NCBI GenBank assembly: GCA_036873755.1
Contig: JAVTVY010045335.1
Location: 1 to 64,000, forward strand
Length of the DNA stretch: 64,000 nt
Source of the DNA: Hanleya hanleyi
Lineage: Eukaryota > Mollusca > Polyplacophora > Lepidopleurida > Hanleyidae
Reading direction: 5' to 3'
Below the pieces are notes generated by a model. It saw only the letters and a list, made by a program, of their open reading frames with translations. It was not told the origin of the DNA and did not search any database. A program made the position numbers and the translations under genes. This document shows positions 40,017 through 51,903 of this stretch, piece by piece (position 1 is the first letter of the stretch; each line of letters begins with the position of its first letter).

Positions 40017-41850
40017 ACGAAGCTGCGCATCTAAAACCCCTCGGCTCTGTGTGCCAGCCATTCACAATCTATTCAATTTGAACCATACTACTTTGAAAAC
40101 ATCAAGCAGTCAAGTGACAAATATACAGATTATAAAAAAAACTTGCGATTAGAAATGGCCGCGAAGTTTTCCGTCCAATCAGAGAAACCGGCAGTCATTA
40201 CTTGTCTCTTGATGTATCTATGACGTATACCAAGCATACTGAACACTTGAACAGTATCAAAGGATATATAGATCATCAATGATTTTACATAAATTGAAAA
40301 CGGCTGACAAGGTTTCCATCCCATCAGAGAAAACGGTTCTGTCATTTATTTTTAGTCTCTTGATGTGCTGATGATGTATACAAAGTCTTGCATCAAACAC
40401 TTGAACAGTACCAGAGGTATGAATTTTGCATAAATTGAAGATGGCAATCAAGTTTTCCACCTAATCAGAGAAATTGTTTGTCATTAATTGTAAGTTTCTT
40501 GATGTATCGATGATTTAGTTTCATATGAAGCAATAAAATGGTATCAGATATAGATCATTAATGAGTTTGCATAAATTAAAGATGGCCAGCCATCCTTCCC
40601 GCCTCTCAGAAGAACTTATGTGGTTATTCATTGCAAGCCTCTTGATACTGTATACCAAGTTTCGTATAGAACACTTCAATGGTATCAGAGAAATACATCA
40701 TTAAAGATTCTGCATAAATTAAAGATGGCCACCAAGGCTTTCACCCAATCAGGGAAACTGGGTTGGTCATTCCTTTAAAGTTTCTTGATGTATTGATGAT
40801 CTATACCAAGTTTCACACTGAACAGCGAAATGGTTTCCGAGATACACAAGATTCATGGTTTCGCATAAATTAAAGATGGCCGCCAAAGTTTCCACCCAAT
40901 CGGGTCCAGATTCAATAGGGTTCTGGGTCACGAGCATATGGATGTGCACGGCAAGTTTGGTGTGCCTAGGGTAAGTCATTCTAAAGATATCTTGGTAACG
41001 AGAAAGCTGTGGCGGTTTCGCATAAATTAAAGATGGTCGCAAAAGTTTCCAATCAATCGAGTCCAGATTCAATAGGCTTGTGGTTGACCACCCAACAATC
41101 CTGCATACCAAATTTGAAGTCTCTAGAAGCAACAGTTTGGCTTCTAGACCGGTCACAAGAATTGTTGACAAATTTTCCGTGACGTTGCCATAGAAACCAC
41201 AAAATTCATCACAAATCACCCAAATTCGATAGGCTTGTGGCTGATCACCCAACAATCCTGTATACCAAATTTGAAGTCTCTAGAAGCAACGGTTACAAGA
41301 CCGGTTACAAGAATTGTTGACGACCGACGACCGGACGTACATGCCACAGCCTAATAGGCTGAAGGGTAAATACGAAGCTGCGCATCTGAAAACCCCTCGG
41401 CTCTGGGTTCATTCATAATGTATTCAATTTGAACCAAGATGTCAGGAACACCAAGCAGTCAAGTAACAAATATACAGAGTATTAAAAATTTTGCTATTAG
41501 AAATGGCCCCTAAGGTTACCATCCAATCAGAGAAACCGGTATTCATTGCATAAATCTCTTGATGCATCGGTGATGTATACCAAATTTTACATTGAGCATT
41601 TGAACAGTATTGAGATCATTAATGATTTGCATAAATTAAAGATGGCCGCCCATCCTTCCCGCCACTCAGAGGAACTGATGTGATTATTCATTAATGCAAG
41701 TCTCTTCATACATCAATGCTGTAAATCAAATTTAACATAGAACACACAAATTGTATCAGAGATAAACATCATTAAAGATTTTGCATAAATTATAAGATGG
41801 CCGCCAAAATTACCGCCCACTCAGAGAAACCAGATGTGACAGGCATACTT
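40017..41850. repeat. AAAGATGGCCGCCAA-type interspersed repeats, two copies
   Basis: Each begins ATACGAAGCTGCGCATCT (40017 and about 41368) and contains several ~110-bp units with GCATAAATTAAAGATGGCC, CACCCAATCAGAGAAAC and TCTTGATGTAT. The first copy ends in a GACCGACGACCGGACG stretch and a small hairpin before GGGTAAA (about 41365). Confidence 0.8.
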
Positions 41851-42439
41851 TTTAAGAGTCCTGTATCCATTTAGATCTTTATTTGTCTGAATTTAGTTTT
41901 CAAAATTGAGTGGGAGTTTTAAAACATACCAGTACTACAGAGAGTTTAAGTTACAGATAGCCTGAAGAAATCTGATCCATCAGCTTGTGCCTCGGCTGAT
42001 TATCTGGGGTCTACTGGTCATGTGTTATAGCCTATGTTTAACACTGCAGGGTGTGAGCTCAACTGAGCATCTGTTTTAGTTTTCCTATTTGAACCCATGT
42101 TTACAGTATGAAGATATGTTTTAATGGTGTTCCAAATTTAATATAAACTAGGTTTATTTTAGTCAGTACATATTATTGAATGTCAACTTCTAGATTTATT
42201 TTGCAAATATACTATGAAGTTTTATAAAAGTGTTTGATGTTATTTTACAATTTCAATGACTTTCTCTTATATCAAATGACTGGGATGGACAATTAATTTA
42301 TCAGTCTGCTTAAATAATGAAGCTTTAGGTACCTATCAGTCACTAATTACCGTACATATGCCTAATTATCTGAAATCAGGGTATGATTAGTGTTCGTGGG
42401 TTAACTGAAATGTATACCATAATAGTATCCGGCATGTTT
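41851..42439. other. AT-rich unique sequence
   Basis: No gene, RNA or repeat recognised. Confidence 0.4.
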
Positions 42440-42948
42440 TGTACATGTATTTGCATAAATTAAAGATGGCCAGCAAGGTTTTTCGGTCAATCAGGTCCCG
42501 ATTCAAAGTATCTGGATGTATCGATGATGTATACCAACTTTCATATAAAACAATTGAATGGTAACCGAGATATGTATAATTATCGATTTCGCATAAATTA
42601 AAGATGGCCTCCAGGGTTTCCAGCTAATCAGAAAAGTCAGTTTGGTAATTCATTGAAAGTTGCTTGATGTATGGATGATGTATACCAACTTTCGTATTGA
42701 ACAGTTGAACGATTTCCGAGATATGGATCATTATCCATTTTGCATAAAATTAAAGATGGCCACCAAGGTTTTCACCCAATCAGGTCCCAATTCAATAGGC
42801 TTCTGGTCCTGGACTTGGTAAATAAGCATACCAAATTTGGAATTCATCAGTGGAACCGTTTTCCGGCTATCTCGCTCACGTACGGACGTACGGACAGACG
42901 GACGTACAAGACGACAATACCCCATGGCCAAAATTGGCCGAGGGGTAA
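42440..42948. repeat. third copy of the AAAGATGGCC-type repeat
   Basis: Same units as 40017-41850. It ends with a GTACGGACGTACGGACAGAC stretch and a hairpin TACCCC..GGCCAAAATTGGCC..GGGGTA. Confidence 0.8.
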
Positions 42949-45133
42949 AAACCAGTTACAGTTCAGTTGATGTATAGTGTAACACACCTGACATGCTAGA
43001 TTGAAATGAAAGAAACTGAAGAACAAGTTGAACTTACATTTTGTGCGTATATTATTTATCATTAAACGTGAAATGTACAGACGATCACAGCCTTAGACTA
43101 CAACTATACAGTGGGACACAATCAGTGAAATCATATGCACAGTCAACAAGCCACTATAATATCAACTCCAGTAATATCAGATATGACATATTGTAAAGAG
43201 TACAATCAGTGTTTTATAACAACACCTCTGCTTACATCAATGGTCTACACCATACATCAATTGGTGAATGGTAAAATAACATTGTTTGGACTCAGCTACA
43301 AACCATATATCACAAAATGCAACAAGAGCCCAAGGGGCTTCAATATACGCCCGTATATCTGGAATTATATTGGTCCAAATTTCAAGTTTGTTTAATAGCC
43401 TTGATTCCAATTGGTAACATATATCACATCTTATACTTGATTCAGTTTTGGGTGACTGTGACCTTGACCTTTGATCGATTGATGTATGGCTCCTCTTTGC
43501 CATGCGAGTAAGGTATACTCAAAGTTTGGTACCAATCCATACCTTGAAACTAGAGTTATCGCATGGACAACAAATGTTAATGGATGAATGGATAGAACGC
43601 ATTGCATGACCTCGTCTTCGACAGGCATACGAAAATGTGACTTGTAATGAATTCCTGATTTTGGGGTCACAGTGACATTGACCTTTGACCTTGACCTAAA
43701 TTTTGGTACAGGACACATCGTCTTCCCTCAATGTATCAATGGACAAAAAAAAAATCATGATTTTTATAAATCTCATGATTTTGGGGGTCACAGTGACCTT
43801 GACGTTCGGCCTTGACCTACATGTCCCCCTAATGTATCCACGGACAAAAAAAAAAAATACTTTTCAAAGATTTCTTGATTCTGAAGTCACAGTGACCTTG
43901 ACTATTGACCTTGACCTAAATTTTGGTACATGATAAACCGTCTCCCCATAATTTCTCAATGGACACAAAAATCATGATTTTTAACAATTTCACAATTTTG
44001 GGGTCAGTGACCTTGACCTTTGACCTTGACCCACATTTTGGTATGTGACACATCGTGTCCCCCTAATGTATCTACTGACACAACAAATGTTATTTGTAAT
44101 AATTTCCTGATTTTTTCCCCCTATTGAATCCACTCATAAAAAATTAGTAATTTTTATTGATTTCCTGATTTTTAGATCACACTGACCTTTGACCTTGATT
44201 CTGGGGTCACAGCGACCTTGACTATGGACCTGGATCTAAATTTCGGTACATGACGAAACGAATCCCCGTAATTTCTCAATGGACTCAAAAATCATGATTT
44301 TTAACAATTCCACGATTTTGGGGTCACAGTGACCTTGACCTTGACCTACATTTTGGTAGGTGACACATTGTGTCCCCCTAATGTATCTACTGGCACAAAA
44401 AAATGTTATTTTTAATAATTTCCTGATTTTGGGGTCACACGGACCTTTGACCTTGACCTATTTTTTGGTATGCGACACTTCATTTCCTCCTATTGAATCC
44501 ACTCACAACAAGAGCCCAAGGGGCTTCAATATACGCCCGTATATCTTGAATTACATTGGTCTAAATTTCAAGTTTGTTTAATAGCCTTGATTCCAATTGC
44601 TAGCTAGCAATCCAGAGAAAGGTCTACAATTTTGTGCTTCTGAGAATATAACATATATCACAGCTTATATTGAATGATACACTAAAATGAGCTTAACTCT
44701 TGGTACATGTAACTAGTTGACCTTGGAGCAAGAGCGGAGAGCTCACATATCCCACACTGAAATCAATAGTCAACCACAAGAAAATAGTAGTTTTCCTGCA
44801 AATGGATTTCTTTCAAACGAGAAAATTTTTAATGAAGGAAGAAGAAACTGATGAAGTAAACCTTTGTTCTCGAGTTAATAAACAGGTGTGAAGTTCATAA
44901 AGGACCCCTCTCCCCATTAAATTAGTAAATGTATGGTTTTTATTTCACAACAGCTTAACTAAATGTAGCTGTTTCAAACTCCACAAGACAAATGCCATAT
45001 ATATGTAGGGAAGAGAACTCTGAATATTCCAACCTAACACATATAGTCAGCTAAACTTGATTCAGTTTTGGGGGACTGTGACCTTGACCTTTGACAAATT
45101 GATGTATGGCTCCTCTTTGCCATGCGAGTAAGG

Positions 45134-46238
45134 TACAGTGAAACCTGAGAACTCCGACCACTGGAAACACCGGAACCTTGTCAACACCGACCAAACTCTC
45201 CGGTCCACTTTTTCTCCAATGTTAATTGCCTATACCAAGACCCTGAATACACCGGAACCTGTCCCCATCGGAACCGACCGTGTTTTTAAATGCAAACCTA
45301 TCTAAACAATGTTAATTGGCCCTGAAAACACCGACGCTGCATGCTATCCGACCGACTGACACCTCACGCACCAGGAGGTCGGTCGGCCGTCGACTCGGCT
45401 ATAATCCGCTTATAACATTCAGCACGCTCAAATATGTAGCAGTCAATTACACAAGGTGTTTGTTTGTCTTTGTCTTTCTTCCGTTAACTCACTATAGTAT
45501 AATAAATACTGGTCCTAAGGGGCCACACCTGCAATAACACTGGTGAAAACCCAGACTCCCTCGTGGCCGGTTATTCCCCGTCAGACGTATTTGACTGTGA
45601 CGAGACTGGTTTGTTTTTCCGTGCAATGCCGGACAAGACACTCGGAAGAAAAGGGGAGAGTACAAGTGGTGTAAATCCAATCCGCAATCCGCAAATTCAG
45701 GCCATGACGAGCATAACAGAGGATATGATCGTGAAGGAGCAGAGCAGGAAAGAGCAATCCACGCTCGATAGGTTTTTCACTAAATATTAAAGTGCTACAA
45801 CTGACAATTATTACACGTATTCAAATATTTAAGTTCATTATATTATTATATTGGCGTATTTATATATTTCGCATTGTGCTGACTTGAGTGCTATAGACCC
45901 GACACCTTACGTGACCTACATTGTACCGCAGTTGCGTCATCTTATACACTTTCCTTCATAAAATCTTGTATATATTTTCATCATAAATGTGCATTGTAAA
46001 TATAAACGATCAACATCATTTATAGTATTGCATATAATTTATTTATTTTGTGTGTCGAATAAAAAGTATTGTAGCACAGTCCTCGTATTAGCCTACTTCC
46101 TTCCTTCAGCGTTGTTGTTGTTGTTGTCGTCTCTCAGCCAGACGCCAAAATCATCAACCCTGAGAAAACCGACACACTGTCAAAACCGACATATTTCTTC
46201 GGTCCCGTACAAGGTCGGTGTATCCAGGTTTCACTGTA
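45134..46238 (+). mobile_element. internally deleted Tigger/pogo DNA transposon
   Basis: Terminal inverted repeats CAGTGAAACCTG and CAGGTTTCACTG are bounded by TA on each side. Subterminal ACACCGGAACC/AAAACCGACA words recur. The paralogous repeat at 43505-43520 reads straight across the site with a single TA, which defines the insertion precisely. Confidence 0.9.
45563..45790 (+). pseudogene. Tigger transposase fragment
   Basis: 75 codons. FDCDETGLFFRAMPDKTL is the segment around the first catalytic Asp of pogo/Tigger DDE transposases. It is followed after a few residues by a C-terminal tail ending STLDRFFTKY. The rest of the catalytic domain and the DNA-binding domain are deleted, so the element cannot move by itself. 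Confidence 0.85.
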
Positions 46239-48303
46239 TACTCAAAGTTTGGTACCAATCCATACCTTGAAACTAGAGTTATCGCACGGACAACAAATGT
46301 TAATGGATGAATGGACAGAACGCAGCCAACATCAACATTGCATTACATGACCTCATCTTCGACAGGCATAGGAAAATGTGACTTTTAATGATTTCCTGAT
46401 TTTGGGGTCACAGTGACCTTGACCTTTGACCTTGACCTAAATATTGGTACATGACACATTGTCTTCCCTCATTGTATCAATGGACACAAAAAAAATCATG
46501 ATTTTTATGAATTTCATGATTTTGGGGGTCACAGTGACCTTGACTTTCGGCCTTGACCTACATTTTGATACGTGACACATCATGTCCTCCTAATGTATCC
46601 AGACACAAAAAAAGTAATTTTCAAAGATTTCTTGATTCTGGAGTCACAGTGACATTGACCTTGACCTAAATTTTGATACATGATAAACTGTCTCCCCGTA
46701 ATTTCTCAATGGACACAAAAAACCATGATTTTTAACAATTTCAAGATTTTGGGGTCAGTGACCTGGACCTTTGACCTTGACCTACATTTTGGTATGTGAC
46801 ACATCGTGTCCCCCAAATGTATCTACTGACACAAAAGAAATGTTTTTAAAATTTTCTGATTTGGGGGTCACAGTGACCTTTGACCTTGATCTAATTTTTG
46901 GTATGCGACACTTCATTTCCCGCTATTGAATTCACTCACAAAGAATTGGTAATTTTTAATGCTTTCCTGATTTTTAGCTCGCACTGAGTTTTGACCTTGA
47001 TTCTGGGGTCACAGTGATCTTGACTACTGACCCGGGTCTAAATTTTGGTACATGACAAAACGGCTACCCGTAATTTCTCAATGGACTAAAAAAATCATTT
47101 TGATATGTGACACATCATGTCCCCCTAATGTATCTACTGACACAAAGAAATGTTATTTTTAATAATTTCCCGATTTTGGGGATACAGTGACCTTTGACCT
47201 TGACCTATATTTTGTTATGCGACACTTCATTTCCCCCTAATGAATCCACTCATAAAAAATTAGAAATTTGTAATGAATTCCTGATTTTTCGGTCACACTG
47301 ACCTTTGACCTCTGACCTACATTTGGTATGCAACATATCTTTTTCCCCTAGGGCATCCACTCATCAAAAATTAGAACTATAGATAGAAAACTGTCAATGA
47401 TTCATGATTTCCTGATTTTAGGCAACAGTGACCTTTGACCTCTGGCCGCGACCTCAATTTCGGTACGCGACACATCGTCTCCACCTAGCGTATCCACTCA
47501 AAAAAAATTGCAACTGTGGATAGAAAACGTTCACAGATATAGACCGGACACGAACACTTCAGTGATTTCCCGTTTTTTAGGCCAGTGACCTTTGACCTCT
47601 GACGTTGACCTTCATTTTGGTACGCGACACATCGTCTCCCCATAGGGTATCCACTCACCAAAAATTAGAACTGTAAATAGAAAACTGTTCCAGATATAGA
47701 CCGGACACGACGGACAGACGGACACACGGACGGAAACCGCCATCACATAATACGTCCGCCTTTTGGCAGGCGTATAAAAATTAGAAATTTTTAATGATTT
47801 CCTGGATTTTCAGTCACACTGACCTTTGACCTCTGACCTCGACCTACATTTGGTATGCAACACATCGTTCCCCCTAGGGCATCCACTCACCAAAAATTAG
47901 AACTGTAGATAGAAAACTGTCAACGATCAATGATTTCCTGATTTTAGGCAACAGTGACCTTTGACCTCAACCTTAATTTTGGTACGCGACACATCGTCTT
48001 CACCTAGCGTATCCACTCACAAAAATTTGCAACTGTGGATAGAAAACGTTCACAGATGTAGACCGGACACGAACGCTTCACTGATTTCCTGTTTTTTTAG
48101 GCCAGTGACTTTTGACCTCTGACCTCGACCTTCATTTTGGTACGCGACACATCGTCTCCCCATAGGGTATCCACTCACCAAAAATTAGAACTGTAGACAG
48201 AAAACTGTCCCAGATATAGACCGGACACGGCGGACGGACAGACGGACACACGGACGGAAACCGCCATCACATAATACGTCCGCCTTTTGGCGGGCGTATA
48301 AAA

Positions 48304-48654
48304 ATAAATCAGTAAATTTCACGCAATTCTCACACGCAATTCTCACATGCATAAAACATCAGTACACTATAAACCACCGACTTCAACTGTTCATGTGGAG
48401 AAGTAAACCGGTTTATCGCCGACATTAATTACATTCCAGCATGAAGTTTTTTTGTCTTTACATGTACCAAGTACTAGTCAGCTGCTAGCAAGACCTCATT
48501 CTCTGAAAGACTCATAAAGGAGCTCACTGAAATAATAGTCTGGCCATCCTAAATGGTCACTACATGTGTCAGATAATCATCCTGCCTCAACTGCACAACT
48601 GGCATCTATTTGAAATGTTGTGTCAACGGTCAAGAATACCACAGACAAAATGTG
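48304..48654. other. no recognisable feature
   Basis: AT-rich; only a short CGCAATTCTCACA direct repeat near 48320 noted. Confidence 0.4.
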
Positions 48655-48905
48655 AGTGAGTGAGTGAGTGAATATGATTTAACGTCGCTTTCAACTATAT
48701 TTCACTCATATCACGACGTTGGGTCCTATTCCTTTTCACAGCCGGGAACCACACGGGTGGGGTCCTATTCCTTTTCACACCAAGGAACCCCACGGGTACC
48801 TCAGTCGCCTCTTACGACAAGCTGTCTGAGAAGCCGAGGACTATTCTTACCATGACCTGCGGTGTGCACAATGACATCCCAGGTCAATCCCCGGAAGCCC
48901 CACGG
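48655..48905 (-). repeat. SINE-like mollusc repeat with (ACTC)n tail
   Basis: The - strand ends in CACTCACTCACTC next to TCGTGATATGAGTGAAAT, matching the tail of the 5S-derived SINE at 2277-2470. The body has a duplicated TGGGGTCCTATTCCTTTTCA-like stretch and a CCTCTTACGACAAGC word. No head was identified. Confidence 0.65.
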
Positions 48906-51678
48906 GGCCAGATAAAAAGGAGGGTATTTAGTCTGTTACAAAGCGGCAAACCATTTGATACGGACAAAATGCATACAACTATGAACATTATGAAAAAGTC
49001 ACACGGAATTAATGGAAATATCCATACTAGTGGTCATTCCTTAGAATTGTAACAACAGTTTAATCTATCATGTCTATCTAATCAGTCTTACAAAGCAATA
49101 CTCTCACAGCTTCACTAACAGTAACTTCACACTTAATATCAGTGATCATAACATCTCTTGGTCAACAATTACACTTCAACATCCAGACTATCCTGGAATT
49201 CCTTTTGATGGATGGGATATACAAGTTTGAAATACAAAACAGGGTTCAACTTTTATCCCTTACCATGATTACTATGTAATCCAGCACAGTGATGCTCCTG
49301 ATCCATCTACAGTCACACTGTATGCAATTTACAAATAAAAGTAGCACCTGTATTCTAGCACTCATGCTTAACATTAACATTAATACTGGGCAGTGAACCT
49401 CAACTTTTAACCACCGGGAATTCAGGCCTTTAGATTTTAGGGCATTCAATTCGCCTTTTACAGTGAACTAGGCATTTCCTAACACTGAAGTATATATAAA
49501 GGCACCAGACCAATAGACACAACTACTGATTAGTCCCTCCAGACTGGTCGGCATTATCAGGGCTACACAGATAACCAAATAATTGATTAAATGAATGCAA
49601 AATATGCCATTTTGAATCAGGTTTTCTTTTGAACCAGAAGGGTGATTTAAATACTTTAAATCTATTTCAGATGTCACATGATGCTACCTAAATATCAAAC
49701 AATCACGTTATTAATGAATGACAGGACTGTCCAGTCATACTTAACATATACATGTCATGCGCCATACTAAAACAATCATAAACTAATGAACTAATCTTTT
49801 CCACAAGTACTGCACATCAAGTTATCAATATATGAACCAGCATTCTACATTAACATTGACCAGTTAATAAATCTGATTAAAACCATGCGTGTAAACAAAA
49901 TCCACCTGTTGATTAACAATACTAAAATATCACAATAATGAGAAATATAAAGTCTTTCTTCATTCTGTACTTGATCATGATATTCATCCAATCATGACAA
50001 GCCATCAAACATTTATGAAACAGATTGATCCTAACTGGCCTGGCATTGTGCCCCCCCCCCCCCATCAAATACCAAACTTTTCAAGGCAGCTTCAAAATGA
50101 AGACAAAGAGCTGAAATCTCCTATTCCTCTAATCTCGTTGGTCTCATTTTAGGACAATTAGCACAATCCTATGTGCAAAGGATTCTGAGATCTTGGATTT
50201 ATTTTACATTCTCTGGTAGACCTTGACCCAAATATATAGAATGGAAAGGGGTAATGAAAATAAATTGGGGGTTAACACTATGTCCGCTATTACAAGAAAT
50301 TAGTAGAAATATTAGGAGACTGGGAGTTTTAAAGTTAAAATTAATTAAGTGTTCACAGGGTGCATGGAATCCAAATTTTGTTTGAATATCATTCGAAGGT
50401 CACTTCCCCACACTCCTCCTCGTCATTGTATGAATAACACCACCAGTTAAACTGTTACCAGGGTTACCATTCCTTCATCTCCACAATGGTCCCCTGAAAG
50501 ACCATAATGAACAAACACTCAATGTTACAAAACAGATTAACCACCCCCAGTATTGTGCACTGCAATATTACTTGGTATGTAATCGATTCCATCCTTATCT
50601 ATTCAAACCACGCCTCTCCAACATATTCAAAGATCTCATCCATGGATCTTTGGACAGACTAATAATTTCACATATCATTTATATTTGCATGGATTCTTTC
50701 CTTTTTATTATGAAACAGTATCTCATGTACAGGATTGTCTTGTAAATGTTGGAGTATATACAATTGATCCCTGGGACTGAACTCCTATCCTTCTCCATTG
50801 TCATCATTTTTTTTCTTTTCCCCAAAACTGATGATCTCAAAAGTCTTCCACCTTGACAATGGGCATTACCACTATACTTCAAGTGAATGTCTGAACAGTG
50901 CCATCTTACTTTGATGGAAGCGCGCAATGCACCGGACATGACTGGCTGCATGAGCTCTGGTTCATTAATTGGGATGCCTTGCTAGGTCTTTAACCCACAA
51001 AATATTTTAATCAATGATAACTGTACTATATTTGGCCAGATGTTGCCAAAATTGTCCTTCCTTGGTAAAGTAGGAATATTTGGTTCATATTATCAAATAT
51101 TCATCAGTTATCAATAGATAAAATATATCCACTCCGGTTAAAAAGATAGGAGAGAGATCATGAGAATGAACCAGAGCTCACATGGTGACCCACATGCCAG
51201 TGCATTTCATCGCCATTGGAGCAAGAATCAGAATGCATTGTCCAAGGATGAATGTGAAAAGTACGGATTGATGTGTTATTTTTACTTCGCATTTTCGGCC
51301 TTGCCAATGACTGACTTTACCTTGGGCTGAGCTCAATTATATATTAAGTATATATACTTCTTAATTATGTCAAACATGATTTTGCAAGTTTGTTTTCAAT
51401 GATGTACACCCATGTACATGACATAGAGGATATGTTTTGAGAAGGTACATGTACAATGAGATGGTGATGATATGTCAACGAATATAACCATGTGTAACAC
51501 CACTGATGCATGCCATGCTGAGTATGTGTATCCATGAAACACTACCAGTGACTGGTCAGGAGAACAGGAACTGGTGTAACAACAGAGAAAGCAGAAAGTC
51601 AGTGCAAGAGTCTGATTATAGTTACAGCCAGGAACTCTGTGATAAGAGACAAATGAAATGAACTATTATACAGGTTAC
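48906..51678. other. downstream flank of the bZIP gene
   Basis: AT-rich, with a C12 run near 50052. It probably contains the 3' UTR of the - strand bZIP gene next to 51679. No convincing coding frame; frames of 60-90 codons lack known motifs. Confidence 0.4.
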
Positions 51679-51903
51679 TCAGGACTCATATTTGCTCAGA
51701 GACATCTTCAAGTGGATGTTTTCTCGTCGTAGCTTCTCGAGCTCTTGCTTCATGGAGATATTCTCTTTCTCTAGGTAGGATGCCCGCATCGCAATCTGAT
51801 TCTCTTTCACACGGCGAGCATCTCTCGAACGTTTTGCAGCGACATTGTTCTTTTTCCTCCTACACCAATACCTATCATCTTTAGCACAGTCCGGAACAAA
51901 GAT
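51679..51903 (-). CDS. PAR bZIP transcription factor, last coding exon (bZIP domain)
   Basis: 74 codons plus [23 protein letters not shown] then [21 protein letters not shown] is the basic region and zipper start of the HLF/TEF/DBP family. The NNVAAKRSR core contacts DNA, and heptad positions L44, M51, L58, L65 and Y72 of the exon form the zipper. The exon opens with IFVPD after an acceptor TTCTCTTCAG, the same junction as the vertebrate family (RK-VFVPD). These proteins bind as dimers to TTAYRTAA sites and act in circadian, metabolic and developmental control. Confidence 0.93.
   Translation of the reverse strand: MFVPDCAKDDRYWCRRKKNNVAAKRSRDARRVKENQIAMRASYLEKENISMKQELEKLRRENIHLKMSLSKYES

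Larger units (their letters stand above)
43321..48303. repeat. large block of CAAGAGCCCAAGGGGCTTC / AGGTCA-rich repeats
   Basis: Copies begin ACAAGAGCCCAAGGGGCTTC (43321, about 44509) and run into ~100-bp units rich in TGACCTTTGACCT and TGACCTTGACC, repeated about 20 times. Two ends at about 47700-47780 and 48225-48303 show a GGACGGACAGACGGAC stretch, then a hairpin, then GGCGTATAAAAA. A Tigger element interrupts the block. No coding content outside it. Confidence 0.85.
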
